This document shows positions 6,624-16,662 of a stretch of DNA of 64,000 nucleotides, in pieces. The stretch is from GCA-2683825 sp965662355 (GTDB lineage: Bacteria; Planctomycetota; UBA1135; GCA-002686595), in contig CBFIHP010000002.1 of assembly GCA_965662355.1 (NCBI GenBank), forward strand, positions 368,043-432,042, given 5' to 3'. The translations under genes and the position numbers were made by a program. Every line of letters begins with the position of its first letter. The stretch's first letter is position 1. The notes under the pieces were generated by a model. The model did not search any database. It had not been told where the DNA came from and worked only from the letters and a program-made list of their open reading frames with translations.

Positions 6624-9200
6624 TTACCTCATCCAGCGACTCGCTGCCGCCCGGCGTGCTTCCAGCTCAGCGTTGGGATCGTAGTCGTAGGTCTCTCCGA
6701 AGCGCCGTTGCAGTGCGCCGAAGGAGATCTCCCGGGTGACGCTGTCCGCGGAAAGCAGAAGGCCGACGAGGGAGTTTCTGGCCGAATCGTCACCCAGGCT
6801 CAGTCGCGTTCGCGCGGCCTGGGCCAGGGCCCGATCCGCGGGACCGAAATCGGGGGGCAACGTGTTGTTGCCGATGGCCGTGTGGAGGCGCTGCTCATAG
6901 CGGCGCAGGCCGGGCAAGCTGGCGCTGTCGCCGGCGCTCTCGAGAGCCCAGGCTGCCCAGCCGGCGACCCACAGAACCGGATCCCGCAGCGTCGCGCCCA
7001 GGGCTGGAGCCGCGCGCACGTCGCCGATACGACCGAGAGCACGACAGATGGCGCCGCGCTTGATGGCGAAACCGGGGGGGTACTTCAATCCGCGGATGAG
7101 AGCGGGGACGGAATACTTGCTCATGGCGACGAGCTCTTCCTCGTAGTCGGCGTCCTGTTCCGAGGCTTTCAGGTAGTCACTGCCACCGAGCTTCTGCACC
7201 AGCCCCCAGGCGTGTGCCTCGGCGACGAGATCCGCTTCCGGGTCGATGCGCTGAAGTTGGTCCTGGCCCCCATGTTTGGCCCAGTAGCTCTGCAGGCGTG
7301 AGATGGAGGCGAGTCGCTGCGGCCGGGGCGCCAACGGGTCGTAGCCGAGGTGCAATCCGGTGGCCTCGAAGAGGGCCTCGAAGAAGCTCTCGCGAATGAG
7401 GTCGTCGGGGTTGTCGAGGCCCCTCAACAAGGTGGGCACTCCCTTCGGCGACGAGAGCAAGGCCAGGGAGAGAGCGATGTCGCGCCTCGTTTCCTGGAAG
7501 TACACTCTCTCGAGTGCAGCCTCCATGTCGGGCACGGCGTCGTGACGCTGCAATGTCGCCAGGGTCCGGGACGCGGCGCGCACGACATCGGGGTCCGCGT
7601 GTCCGAGCAGCGGCAGGAGCCTATCCCCGAATCTTTGCAAGCCGAGGGAGCCCACGAGAGCGGCCAGGCTGGCAGTGTCGAGGGCTGACGCACCCTCGAG
7701 GGAGGTGGAGATGGCCTCTTTCACATCCGAACCGCGCCATCCCGAGCGTCGCACGAGCTCGTGGGCGTGAAGCCGAACGTAGAGTCGCTCGTCCGCGAAG
7801 GCGGCGACGATGGCCGGCCGCGCGCGTTTGCCGAGTGCCTCGAGTACGTGCATGGCCTGGTTGTAGGTCTTGTTGTCCCAGGAGGAGAGCGCATCCATCA
7901 ACTGAGGAATCGCAGGCTCTCCGATTTCGACCAGGCGCGCTTGTGCAAGTCGGTTGCCCTCGGGGACCGGAAACTGGAAGAACTCGATCAGCCGGTTGAT
8001 GTCCTCGCTCGTTTGCCCTTGGGGAATGTTGATGTCGACTTCGCCGATGTTCGGGCGCACGAAGTCCACGAGTTGCGCGACGCTGGCGACCTCCGGGCTG
8101 AGACCCATCGGAGCCTCGGGAACGATCTCGGGCGCACTTTCGACCGGCTTGTCCGAGGGAGTGATCCCGCTGAAGGGCAGGACGCGAGACTCGAGCACGC
8201 GGGAGAGATCCGAGTGGTAGTCGTCGATCGGGAAGTACAACTTGAAGAAGAGCTTCGTCTCGATGGTCCCGGCCTCGACGCCTATGGGGACGCGATGCGT
8301 GCGCGACTGGCCCGAGGGAATCTGCGTGTTCACTTGAAGTGTGAGCCCGTACGGACGCTTGTACGGATCGCGGAAGACCATCCGAGAGCGCGCGATCTCT
8401 TCGCCCGCGAGGTTGCGGACGATCACCAGGGATTCGACGGAACGCTGCTTCAGCTCGGTGGGGAAGTTGTGTCCCGTGCCGCGGTTCGTGAGCTTGACCT
8501 TCACTTCGTTGCCTTCGACCGAGGCGTCATAGCGATACGCGCGTCGTACCTGCGATTCGCTACGCGAGCCGGGGAAGTTGTGAGTGCGAACCATGCGCGG
8601 CGAGTCGCCGACGGCGACGGGGCGCTCCATTTCGTTCATGTGGCAATCGACACACGTTCGATCCTTGGCTTTGCCCAACGGGCTCTGTTCCCATTGATAC
8701 GGCGTGCCGTGGTTTCGGTGGCACGAGGCACAGGCCTCGACCTTGCCCACGTCCGGGTGGAAGGCATCGCGGCACTCTGTTCCGCCGCGGAAGGCCTTGT
8801 AGTCGAAGTCCGAACGCCAGTGGCAGGTCATGCACGTAATGCCCTCGTGCAGCCCGTAGTGCCGGCGCTTGGGATTCAGCCCGATGCCCGTCTCGAAGAT
8901 CGGGCGCGGCGTATGGCAGATGATGCAGTCCTTGTGAGCAAAGCGGGCCGTGGCCAGGCGAACCTCCGCATCGGTGAAGGCACGGCCGTGGGTCGACTGG
9001 GTGTGCTCGGCGTAGATCGCCGGGTGGCATTCGGAGCAAAAGGCACTCTCCGTGACGTCGAAACGCGAGAGCTCGGCCTGGGTCGGTCCCGTCCGTCCGT
9101 TGGGGATCGCAGCGGATTCGCTGGGGTTCAACATCGCGATTGCAGAGAGAGCCAGGAGCGTGATCAGGAGTGCCGAGCTACGGATACGAATGCCATTCAT
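6624..9200 (-). CDS. Secreted pentahaem c-type cytochrome with C-terminal HEAT repeats
   Basis: 858 residues. A signal peptide (LLITLLALSAIAML) is followed by five CxxCH haem sites at about 55-59, 92-96, 123-127, 157-161 and 183-187. This region resembles the cytochrome c554/doxx-type multihaem fold. A beta-rich segment (250-400) follows, then a long HEAT-repeat array (about 420-840; for example VEIGEPAIPQLMDALSSWDN). Extra histidines near the haems (HGRAF, HYGLHEG, HNFP) may be distal axial ligands. Multihaem-HEAT fusions are frequent in planctomycetes and deltaproteobacteria, but their redox partner is generally unknown. It acts outside the cytoplasmic membrane. It stands alone, converging on bfr. 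Confidence 0.88.
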   Translation of the reverse strand: MNGIRIRSSALLITLLALSAIAMLNPSESAAIPNGRTGPTQAELSRFDVTESAFCSECHPAIYAEHTQSTHGRAFTDAEVRLATARFAHKDCIICHTPRPIFETGIGLNPKRRHYGLHEGITCMTCHWRSDFDYKAFRGGTECRDAFHPDVGKVEACASCHRNHGTPYQWEQSPLGKAKDRTCVDCHMNEMERPVAVGDSPRMVRTHNFPGSRSESQVRRAYRYDASVEGNEVKVKLTNRGTGHNFPTELKQRSVESLVIVRNLAGEEIARSRMVFRDPYKRPYGLTLQVNTQIPSGQSRTHRVPIGVEAGTIETKLFFKLYFPIDDYHSDLSRVLESRVLPFSGITPSDKPVESAPEIVPEAPMGLSPEVASVAQLVDFVRPNIGEVDINIPQGQTSEDINRLIEFFQFPVPEGNRLAQARLVEIGEPAIPQLMDALSSWDNKTYNQAMHVLEALGKRARPAIVAAFADERLYVRLHAHELVRRSGWRGSDVKEAISTSLEGASALDTASLAALVGSLGLQRFGDRLLPLLGHADPDVVRAASRTLATLQRHDAVPDMEAALERVYFQETRRDIALSLALLSSPKGVPTLLRGLDNPDDLIRESFFEALFEATGLHLGYDPLAPRPQRLASISRLQSYWAKHGGQDQLQRIDPEADLVAEAHAWGLVQKLGGSDYLKASEQDADYEEELVAMSKYSVPALIRGLKYPPGFAIKRGAICRALGRIGDVRAAPALGATLRDPVLWVAGWAAWALESAGDSASLPGLRRYEQRLHTAIGNNTLPPDFGPADRALAQAARTRLSLGDDSARNSLVGLLLSADSVTREISFGALQRRFGETYDYDPNAELEARRAAASRWMR

Positions 9201-9447
9201 GGGGGTGAATCGGTGGTAGGGGGACGATACATATTAGCGGTCGGAAGCCGCGTGCGGCCAGGCGTGAAAAGCAGATGGATTGACCATCCCGCACCAGCCT
9301 GGGTGCTCGCGGTAACACCGGCAACGCTGAGCCCAGTGTCGTCGGGTTTGTCGCGGCTACCGCGCCATTGCTGTTCGGTTACCGGGCAAGCAGCGTGCCG
9401 AGCGTGCGGCTACGAGCCCAATACGTGCTCGATGGTGCCTGGGCGGG

Positions 9448-11133
9448 CTAGAAGAGCCCCTCGATCCGGCCCTCGCTGTCCACGTCCATCGCCTCCGAGG
9501 CGGGCACTCTGGGGAGGCCCGGCATCGTCATGATGTCGCCCGTAAGGACCAGGATGAAACCCGCTCCGGCCCGCAACTCGACGTCTCGCAGGGGGATGTC
9601 GAAGTTCTTCGGCCGCCCCTTCAGGGCGGGATCCGTCGAGAGCGAGTACTGGGTCTTCGCCATGCAGATCGGCAGGTGCCCGAAGCCCTCTTCCTCGAAC
9701 TTCTGAAAGCGTTTGCGCAGCTTCGTGTCGGCGATGACATCGTCCGCACCATAGATCGTCTTGGCGATCTTGCGCACCTTGCCGACCAGGGTCGAGTCGT
9801 CGCCATACAAGGGTTCGAACTTCGCCTTGCCGCTGTCGGCCAGGGAGACGACTGTCTTGGCCAGCTCGAGAGCACCCTCGCCTCCACGGGCCCAGTGATC
9901 GGAGAAGACGACGTCCGTGCCGAGTTTTTCCGCGGCGTTCAAGACGACCTGAGTCTCCTCATCGGTATCGCTGACGAAGGAGTTCAAGCCGACGACGGTG
10001 GGCACGCCGAAGGTGCGTACGTTGTCGAGTTGCTTCTCGAGGTGATCGAGCCCGCATTCGACCGCTTCGGGGTTGGAAGCGTTCAGTTCCTTCTTGCCGA
10101 CGCCGCCCTGGAACTTCAAGGCGCGGATGGTCGCGACCAGTACCGCGGCATCGGGTTTCAGGCCGGCGCTGCGACACTTGATGTTGAAGAACTTCTCCGC
10201 CCCGAGATCCGCCCCGAAGCCGGCCTCGGTAACCGTGTAGTCCGCGATGTGCTGGGCCATCTTGGTGGCCACGACGCTGTTGCAGCCGTGGGCGATGTTG
10301 CCGAAGGGGCCGCCGTGTACGAAAGCGGGGTTGCCCTCGAGAGTCTGCACCAGGTTCGGTGCGAAGGCATCGCGCAAGAGGGCGGTCATCGCCCCCGCGG
10401 CCTTGATGTCGCTGGCCGTGATCGGTTTTCGATCGTAGCTGAGCCCGATGCGGATACGCCCCAGGCGTGCGCGCAGATCCGCCAACGAATTCGCGAGGGT
10501 GAAGATGGCCATCACCTCCGAGGCGGCGGTGATGTCGAAGCCGGTCTCCCGCGGGACCGAATTCCCCGTTCCGCCCAGCCCGATCACGATGTCGCGCAGG
10601 GCGCGATCATTCAGGTCCAAGACGCGTCGCCAGACGATCCGCCGCGGGTCAATGCCCAGAAGGTTTCCCTGGTGCATGTGGTTGTCGATCATGGCCGACA
10701 ACAGGTTGTGCGCCGACGTGATCGCATGGAAGTCGCCGGTGAAGTGCAGGTTGATGTCCTCCATCGGCACGACCTGCGAGTGCCCTCCTCCGGCGGCGCC
10801 GCCCTTCATTCCAAAGCAGGGCCCGAGGGAGGGTTCGCGCAGACAGATGGCCGTGCGCTTGCCAAGCCGGTTCAACGCATCGCCCAGTCCGACGGTGGTC
10901 GTGGTCTTGCCTTCCCCCGCAGGCGTTGGGGAGATGGCCGTCACGAGGATCAACTTGCCCGGCTCGCGCCCCTGGGAGGAGCGTTCGAGGAGCTTGACGT
11001 CGACCTTGGCCTTGGCGCGACCGTAGGGGATCAATTCGTCGGAGATGTCGAGCTTGGCGGCAACCTCGCTCAGCGGGCGCAACGTAGCAGCGCGCGCGAT
11101 GTCGAGGTCCGTGGGATGGGATTGGGATGACAT
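9448..11133 (-). CDS. fhs: Formate--tetrahydrofolate ligase
   Basis: 561 residues, the normal family length. It makes 10-formyl-THF from formate, THF and ATP in one-carbon metabolism. The nucleotide-binding loop TPAGEGKTT lies at 70-78, followed by FGMKGGAAGGGHSQVVPMED and DFHAITSAHNLL, the most conserved stretches of the family. The C-terminus GDIMTMPGLPRVPA is also diagnostic. It appears to be a single-gene unit; the 81 bp upstream separate it from the methyltransferase gene on the same strand. Confidence 0.97.
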   Translation of the reverse strand: MSSQSHPTDLDIARAATLRPLSEVAAKLDISDELIPYGRAKAKVDVKLLERSSQGREPGKLILVTAISPTPAGEGKTTTTVGLGDALNRLGKRTAICLREPSLGPCFGMKGGAAGGGHSQVVPMEDINLHFTGDFHAITSAHNLLSAMIDNHMHQGNLLGIDPRRIVWRRVLDLNDRALRDIVIGLGGTGNSVPRETGFDITAASEVMAIFTLANSLADLRARLGRIRIGLSYDRKPITASDIKAAGAMTALLRDAFAPNLVQTLEGNPAFVHGGPFGNIAHGCNSVVATKMAQHIADYTVTEAGFGADLGAEKFFNIKCRSAGLKPDAAVLVATIRALKFQGGVGKKELNASNPEAVECGLDHLEKQLDNVRTFGVPTVVGLNSFVSDTDEETQVVLNAAEKLGTDVVFSDHWARGGEGALELAKTVVSLADSGKAKFEPLYGDDSTLVGKVRKIAKTIYGADDVIADTKLRKRFQKFEEEGFGHLPICMAKTQYSLSTDPALKGRPKNFDIPLRDVELRAGAGFILVLTGDIMTMPGLPRVPASEAMDVDSEGRIEGLF

Positions 11134-11214
11134 GGGGGAGAGGATAGCGGAGGAGGAACAGAACGGCGATTGGTCCCGACGACGAATGGCATCGATCGGA
11201 GGAAAGACTTTCGT

Positions 11215-12078
11215 TCAAATCCTCAACTCGTGCAGGAACATGGCCGCGGCCGCACTGACCGAGAACGAGTCGACACCGGCGGACATGGGGATCGAGACCC
11301 GTTCATCGAACAGCTCCACCTCGTGCGCCTCGAGCCCAAAGGCTTCGGAACCGAAAACAAGCGCCAACGGGTTCTCGCGCCGGGTGAGATCAGGGAGCGA
11401 CGTTCCTCCCGAGGTTACGGCCGCGAGGGTGCGGACCCCCAGCGCGTGCAATTCCGAAGCGAGCTCCTCCAATGCGGACTCACCAGGCGGCTGACTCCTT
11501 GCCGTGTACTCGATGATCGGCAGTCGAAACAGGCTCCCCATGGAGGTGCGAATCGCCTTGGGATGGAAGGCGCCAGTAGCTCCGACCGTGATGACCCCGG
11601 TGGCTCCTGTTCCATGGGCGCTCCGAACAATCGCGCCCAGATTGCCGGGGTCGTTGAAGCCGACGCACACGACGAGGCGCGCTACGCTCGACGCGCCGCG
11701 CAGCATCTCCTCGAGCGTCCGCGTTTGTGGCAGGGCTGCCGTGCCCACGATCCCACCCAGGCATCGTCCCTCGGTCAGCTCGATGAAGGCCTCGGTCGGG
11801 ATCTCGTGCAGGCGGCAACCCGTTCGTTCGAGTTCGAGCCGCAGGGCCATGGTTCTGGGTGAGGTGTCTTCCAGAAATGCTCGGTCGTGCACGGCGTGAT
11901 CGATGCGGGCCCCCGAGCGCAGGGCTCGTTCGCATAGCCGCAGGCCCTCGACGGCACACTTGCCAAGGCGGGTACGACCCCCGGGGGCGCCGACGGTACG
12001 GATCTCCGCCACGATCCGGCGCCAAGGAGTGAGCTCGGGGCTCGACCGGGAGTGTCCAGGTTGCGATGGAGACTGCAT
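11215..12078 (-). CDS. SpoU/TrmH-family RNA 2'-O-methyltransferase
   Basis: 287 residues from the ATG at 12078. All three SPOUT (SpoU) motifs are present: DPGNLGAIVRSAHGTG, LVFGSEAFGL and IPMSAGVDSFSVSAAAA. These form the trefoil knot that binds S-adenosylmethionine. An N-terminal L30e-like substrate-binding domain (VEGLRLCERALRSGARIDHA) precedes it. Members methylate ribose 2'-OH in 23S rRNA (RlmB-like) or tRNA (TrmH-like); which target cannot be read from the sequence. The frame is open further upstream, but that part overlaps the divergent sulfatase and is unlike protein, so the shorter start was chosen. Confidence 0.9.
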   Translation of the reverse strand: MQSPSQPGHSRSSPELTPWRRIVAEIRTVGAPGGRTRLGKCAVEGLRLCERALRSGARIDHAVHDRAFLEDTSPRTMALRLELERTGCRLHEIPTEAFIELTEGRCLGGIVGTAALPQTRTLEEMLRGASSVARLVVCVGFNDPGNLGAIVRSAHGTGATGVITVGATGAFHPKAIRTSMGSLFRLPIIEYTARSQPPGESALEELASELHALGVRTLAAVTSGGTSLPDLTRRENPLALVFGSEAFGLEAHEVELFDERVSIPMSAGVDSFSVSAAAAMFLHELRI

Positions 12079-12137
12079 GGGGAAGGCCCTCGAGGGACAG
12101 CGCCCCATCCTGGCCTCTCGCCCATCTTGGCCTTTCC

Positions 12138-12165
12138 TTGGTCCGAGGGGCAGCCTCGTTAGGCT
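12138..12165 (+). promoter_or_regulatory. Putative promoter of the sulfatase gene
   Basis: TTGGTC, 16-bp spacer, TAGGCT. The predicted +1 falls within a base or two of the ATG at 12173, so the mRNA would be leaderless or nearly so. The -10 is identical to that of tRNA-Pro. Confidence 0.4.
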
Positions 12166-12172
12166 ATTGGGG

Positions 12173-13669
12173 ATGGGAATGGGAACGCACACCGCAATGG
12201 GGCTTCTGTGCTTGGGTTGCGTCGCGCCTTCGAGCGTGTTCGACGGAGGGCCGCACAGCGAGCCGCCCAATATCATCTTCATCCTGGCGGACGACCTCGG
12301 TGCGATGGACCTCGGTTGCACGGGGAGTACCTTCTACGAGACGCCACGGCTGGATGCTCTGGCCGCGGCAGGCATGCGCTTCACGCAGTCCTACAGTTCC
12401 TCGCCAAACTGCGCACCGACGCGGGCCGCGATTCAGACCGGTCTCTACGGTCCGCGCACCGGTGTCTACACCGTGCAGAAAAGCGCGCGCGGCAAGGCGG
12501 AGAATCGAAAGCTCGTGCCTCCGGCGAACGAGGAGCACCTGGCCCGTCGCTTTGTCACGCTCGCGGAGCATCTCCGGGCACAAAACTACCGCACGGCACA
12601 CATCGGCAAGTGGCATCTCGGAGACGCGCCCTCGGACACTTCGCCCGAACGGCATGGGTACGACCTCAACATCGCTGGCGCGGCAATCGGCCACCCGAAG
12701 GGCTACTTCTTTCCCTATGGAGGGGAGATGCCCGGCCTGGACCAGGGGGAAGTCGGTGAATACTTGACGGACCGTCTCACGGACGAAGCCCTCGAGTTCA
12801 TCCGCGAGAACCGAAAGCGCCCCTTCTTTCTGCAACTGGCCTACTACAGCGTCCATACGCCGATCGAGCCCAAGCGGGAACTTGTCGAGCGGTTCCTGGA
12901 CAAGCCCGCTGATGGAGGCCAAAAGAACCCCGAGTTCGCAGCCATGGTGGCCAGTCTCGACGAGAACGTCGGACGTGTTCTGGACGAGCTCGCGCGGCTC
13001 GGATTGGACGGTCGTACCGTCGTCGTTTTCACGAGCGATAACGGTGGCGTTGGTGGCTACGAGCGAGCCGGTGTCAGGGGCATGCGCGAGATCACGGACA
13101 ATGCACCGCTGCGCGGTGGCAAGGGGATGCTCTACGAGGGGGGGGTGCGCGTGCCTTTGATCGTGCGCTACCCGGAGCTCGTCCAGGCGGGGACGCTCTG
13201 CGACGTTCCGACGACCAGCGTCGACTTCCTTCCCGCATTCTGCGAGCTGGCGAACGCGCCCATCGGCCCGGGGGTCTTCTGCGATGGCCAGAGCTTCGTT
13301 CCTCTGTTGCGTGGCGAGCGTCCCGAACGCCTGGCCGAACGCGAGGTCTACTGGCACTTTCCCGGTTACCTTCAGGCGGAGAAAGACGGGCGCACCTGGC
13401 GCACGACGCCTGCGGCTGCCATTCGCCGGGGCTCCTGGAAGTGGATCGAGTTCTACGAGGACGGGGAAGGTGCGCTGTACGATCTCGCCAGCGACGTGGG
13501 GGAGGAGCACGATCTGTCCCAGGACCAGGAGCGCATCGCGTCGATCCTGCGCCGTCGTCTAAGGAGTTGGCAACGGCGCGTGGACGCGCCCTTTCCCACC
13601 CGAAACGCAGCCTGGGAATTTGCCCTGGGGGGAGGCCAGGTGGTGGCTCCCGTGCAAGCCTCCCACTAA
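12173..13669 (+). CDS. Sulfatase, Cys-type formylglycine family, secreted
   Basis: 499 residues from the ATG at 12173. The N-terminus MGMGTHTAMGLLCLGC looks like a lipoprotein-type export signal with Cys16. The active-site motif C-A-P-T-R at 80-84 within NCAPTRAAIQTG marks Cys80 for conversion to formylglycine by a sulfatase-maturing enzyme. The metal-binding aspartates are in FILADDLG (40-41), and the second metal site is TSDNGG. YEGGVRVPLIVRYPEL is also characteristic. It hydrolyses sulfate esters, most likely of polysaccharides, outside the cytoplasm; substrate unknown. Planctomycetes typically carry many such enzymes. A probable terminator follows at 13761-13789. Confidence 0.95.
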   Translation: MGMGTHTAMGLLCLGCVAPSSVFDGGPHSEPPNIIFILADDLGAMDLGCTGSTFYETPRLDALAAAGMRFTQSYSSSPNCAPTRAAIQTGLYGPRTGVYTVQKSARGKAENRKLVPPANEEHLARRFVTLAEHLRAQNYRTAHIGKWHLGDAPSDTSPERHGYDLNIAGAAIGHPKGYFFPYGGEMPGLDQGEVGEYLTDRLTDEALEFIRENRKRPFFLQLAYYSVHTPIEPKRELVERFLDKPADGGQKNPEFAAMVASLDENVGRVLDELARLGLDGRTVVVFTSDNGGVGGYERAGVRGMREITDNAPLRGGKGMLYEGGVRVPLIVRYPELVQAGTLCDVPTTSVDFLPAFCELANAPIGPGVFCDGQSFVPLLRGERPERLAEREVYWHFPGYLQAEKDGRTWRTTPAAAIRRGSWKWIEFYEDGEGALYDLASDVGEEHDLSQDQERIASILRRRLRSWQRRVDAPFPTRNAAWEFALGGGQVVAPVQASH

Positions 13670-13760
13670 GAAAACGCCGAGCCGGGCGGACGTTTCGCTC
13701 TTTCTGGAGTTCCGAACTTTGCGGGTTCCTACTACGCAGATCGACGTAACGGCTTGGCGC

Positions 13761-13789
13761 AGAGGGACCTATCTCGGAGCCCTCTTTTT
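13761..13789 (+). terminator. Probable intrinsic terminator after the sulfatase gene
   Basis: A 6-bp stem AGAGGG/CCCTCT with a 13-nt loop is followed by TTTT. The stem is short, so confidence is moderate. Confidence 0.5.
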
Positions 13790-13941
13790 CTCCCCAGGGC
13801 GGGCTTGAGTGGCTGCAGGCCATCTGCATCGTGACCGCGAACCCGAGCGGAACCACACGGTGGGGGAGCCTGGAATGCACGTGCATCCGGCGACCGCGTG
13901 CGAGCGTTCGGGGGACCCAGCGATTGTTCGACAGCCTCGCC

Positions 13942-16548
13942 ATGCACCTCTTCGCGACGGCGCTCCTCGCAGCGCCCTTGGTCCAGGATTTCTCTATCCC
14001 TAACGGAGACTTCGAGAGCGCCGCGGCGCTCTGGGGGGCCGTTAGCGGATCCAGTGTCGTCTACGAATCCGAGGCCGGGCCACGGACCGAGAATGGAGCC
14101 GGCGGAGCCAACCTGGTCGCCAAGTTTCCCGGCGGCGAGCCCCAGGCCATCTGGCGCACGGTCCAGCTGCGTGACGATTCCCGCTTGAATCCACCGACGA
14201 CGGCGGAGCAGCTTGGCACAAAGGTGGAATTCGGCGTGTGGTTTCGAACCGTGGGAGACGACCACGGCGCCAACGACAACGTTGCTCTGCGCATCAAGTC
14301 GGGCGATTCCATCATTGCCGAGAACCGTGTCGATCCGCGCGACTACCCCGGCGACACCTGGCACTACATCGCGACGCAATACGATCCCGCGAGCGGGTTG
14401 GACGGCTGTGTCCGTCACGGATCGGTCGGCTTGACGGTAGTGCTCGAGGTCGACGCCAAGAGCGAAGTCTGGCTCGACGATGTCGAGGGTCGTCCCTTCG
14501 AATACCACCGTTGGCCCCTGGTGGACGCCAGTTTCGAACGCCCCGAAGCCCTGGGTGAGACCCCCGCGGATGACTGGCTGCGAAGCGGTGCCGGCTCGAT
14601 CGATCGTGGTGTCAAGGCGTACTACGGGGAACGCACGCTCGTGTTGAAAGGGGGGCGCCGAGCTTCGGTCATCCAGCGCATCGCCTCGCAGGTACACGGA
14701 GCGGAACCCCAAACCGGTGTCGTTCCGGAAGCCGGAGTTTGGGTGCGAATTACCGGAGGTGATCTCGACCCCATGGGTACCGTGCGCCTTCAGGTGTGGC
14801 ACGAGCACGTGCTCCAGAGACTGGATGGGGGAGGTTCCACGCGCCTCAAGTCACTGTTGGCGGAGGGCGTCCTGGCCGTCCCCGCGACGCCTGCCGATCG
14901 TTGGGTGTATCTCGAAACCGATCCGACGCGTGCCGTCCCGCTCCCGCCCCGCGGGCGCCGTACCCTCGAGACCAACGTCTTGGTTCGCCTGGCGAAGAAC
15001 ACGACGCGGCGCGTGCGCTTCGATTTCGTGCAAGTCGGAGAAGCCCACGCGGTGGATGGAAATCCAATGCGCTTTGCCTTTGCCAACTACATGGCACGTT
15101 TTCGCAACCCTGGCTTCGCGCCGGATCCGTTGGTGGACGACCCATCGAACGGACTCGGTCGACGCTGGAAGGGGTGGCACTGGGATCGCCCACCGGCCTG
15201 TGGAGCCGACCCTTCACTCTACGTGCACGATCCCACTCGCCTGCGGCCCGGGTCGAATCCGCACGATGCCGATCGCCGCGACCTCGCCATCAGCGCCTGG
15301 AGCGAGCGGCCCCTGCCGTTGCTCGGAGCCTACGACTCCCGCGACCCGTCCGTCATCGGCCTGCATGTTCGTCTCGCCAAGGCCGCGGGGCTCGACGGGT
15401 TGATGCTCGGTTGGTATGGACAGAAGGCCGTCGAGCTAGATCAATGCTCGCCGCGTCTCGACTCGGTGAACGGGCCGACGCTCTCCCAGATGTACGACTC
15501 GATCGATGCCCTCGTGTCGGATCTCAAGGTGTGTGTGAAGCTGAATCTACAGCGACACCTGAACAACACCTTCGAGGGGGCGCCGCCGGGTTGCCCCTTT
15601 CTCTCGGAGGACACGCACGAGCAGAAGCGCAAGGGGATTATCGACGATCTGATCTGGCTGGTCGAGACGTATCACGGGCGCCGTGCGACCCTGAAACGCG
15701 ATGGGCGCATGGTGGTTTCCATCTTCGATCCCGAGCGCCGCTTCCAGGACGAGAACGGTATCTGGACCCGCTTCGGCCCACCCGACTGGATCCTGATCAA
15801 GGACCAGGTAGAGCTCGCGACCGGGCACCGTCTCGAGCTGCTCTTCGACAATGCGCCTCGTCTCGTCGTCCCGCTGGAAGAGGCCGGTGCCTGGTACGAG
15901 GGCATCGCGGACGGCCTCGCCAACTGGACGTTGGCCCTGTGCCCCCTGGCACTCTTTGCCGACTTCGATGACTTCCAAAACGGAAACTCACGTCTGATCA
16001 CCGAGGACGCTGTGCGCATCCAGTTCCGTGAGCAGATCAACGGACGGCCCTATCGTTGGTGGCGCAGGGACGATGCCAGGCGCCTCGGCATCGCCATCGC
16101 CTATCCCGGCTTCGATGACACCGGCGTTGCTGGCTGGGGGGTCTTGAACGGTGCTTGTGAGGATCACGGTCCTCGGTGTGCTCGCGTGGTTCCCGCCTCG
16201 GACTTGCATGACCACGCGGACTGTGCACCAGGATCGCGCACGTGCTTTCTCGAGATCGCCATGCAGGAGGCCGTGGCCTCGGGCATGAACTGGTTGCAAG
16301 TGCCGACCTGGAACGACTGGAACGAGCTCACGATGATCGAGCCCTCCTACTCGGCGCTCTACGTAAATCACGTCCTGTCCGGCGCCCCGGATGCGGACAC
16401 AGATTACGACCGCGAATGGGTTCTCGGACGCCTATTGGCGACCCAAGCGGGGCTCGCGGCGTTCAAGGGCATCGAGCTGGATCCCCTCGAGATCGATGCG
16501 ATTGTCGAGGCCTTCCTGATTGCGCAGGGTGGGACGCCCTACGACTAG
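13942..16548 (+). CDS. Secreted GH99-like (TIM-barrel glycosidase-type) protein with N-terminal beta domains
   Basis: 868 residues from the ATG at 13942, chosen because it places a signal peptide (MHLFATALLAAPLVQ) first. Residues ~20-330 look like two carbohydrate-binding or jelly-roll modules (IPNGDFESAAALWGAVSG and LVDASFERPEALGETPADDW are matching openings). The C-terminal half resembles GH99/GH71-like barrels: LGAYDSRDPSVIGLHVRLAKAAGLDGLMLGWYG, later VPTWNDWNELTMIEPS, equivalent to the W-N-E-W-x-E-x-x-x-I-E-P hallmark. GH99 enzymes cleave mannosides. Here the hallmark reads WNDWNELTMIEPS, so activity is not certain. The downstream neighbours do not suggest a substrate. Confidence 0.72.
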   Translation: MHLFATALLAAPLVQDFSIPNGDFESAAALWGAVSGSSVVYESEAGPRTENGAGGANLVAKFPGGEPQAIWRTVQLRDDSRLNPPTTAEQLGTKVEFGVWFRTVGDDHGANDNVALRIKSGDSIIAENRVDPRDYPGDTWHYIATQYDPASGLDGCVRHGSVGLTVVLEVDAKSEVWLDDVEGRPFEYHRWPLVDASFERPEALGETPADDWLRSGAGSIDRGVKAYYGERTLVLKGGRRASVIQRIASQVHGAEPQTGVVPEAGVWVRITGGDLDPMGTVRLQVWHEHVLQRLDGGGSTRLKSLLAEGVLAVPATPADRWVYLETDPTRAVPLPPRGRRTLETNVLVRLAKNTTRRVRFDFVQVGEAHAVDGNPMRFAFANYMARFRNPGFAPDPLVDDPSNGLGRRWKGWHWDRPPACGADPSLYVHDPTRLRPGSNPHDADRRDLAISAWSERPLPLLGAYDSRDPSVIGLHVRLAKAAGLDGLMLGWYGQKAVELDQCSPRLDSVNGPTLSQMYDSIDALVSDLKVCVKLNLQRHLNNTFEGAPPGCPFLSEDTHEQKRKGIIDDLIWLVETYHGRRATLKRDGRMVVSIFDPERRFQDENGIWTRFGPPDWILIKDQVELATGHRLELLFDNAPRLVVPLEEAGAWYEGIADGLANWTLALCPLALFADFDDFQNGNSRLITEDAVRIQFREQINGRPYRWWRRDDARRLGIAIAYPGFDDTGVAGWGVLNGACEDHGPRCARVVPASDLHDHADCAPGSRTCFLEIAMQEAVASGMNWLQVPTWNDWNELTMIEPSYSALYVNHVLSGAPDADTDYDREWVLGRLLATQAGLAAFKGIELDPLEIDAIVEAFLIAQGGTPYD

Positions 16549-16662
16549 ATTCCCCACGTCCCCACACTCCGATGCTCGGCCTCTTCTTTGCGCCAGGACA
16601 CCCCAAAGGCGATGGGGACCGCCAACGCCGATAGGCCGACCAAGCCGGCGATCGAGCCACGC

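Noticed and set aside
7761..9533. 590-residue plus-strand frame opposite the pentahaem cytochrome
   Set aside because: Antisense to a gene with five CxxCH motifs and HEAT repeats; no family pattern of its own.
9676..11130. 484-residue plus-strand frame opposite fhs
   Set aside because: Exactly antisense to a highly conserved enzyme.
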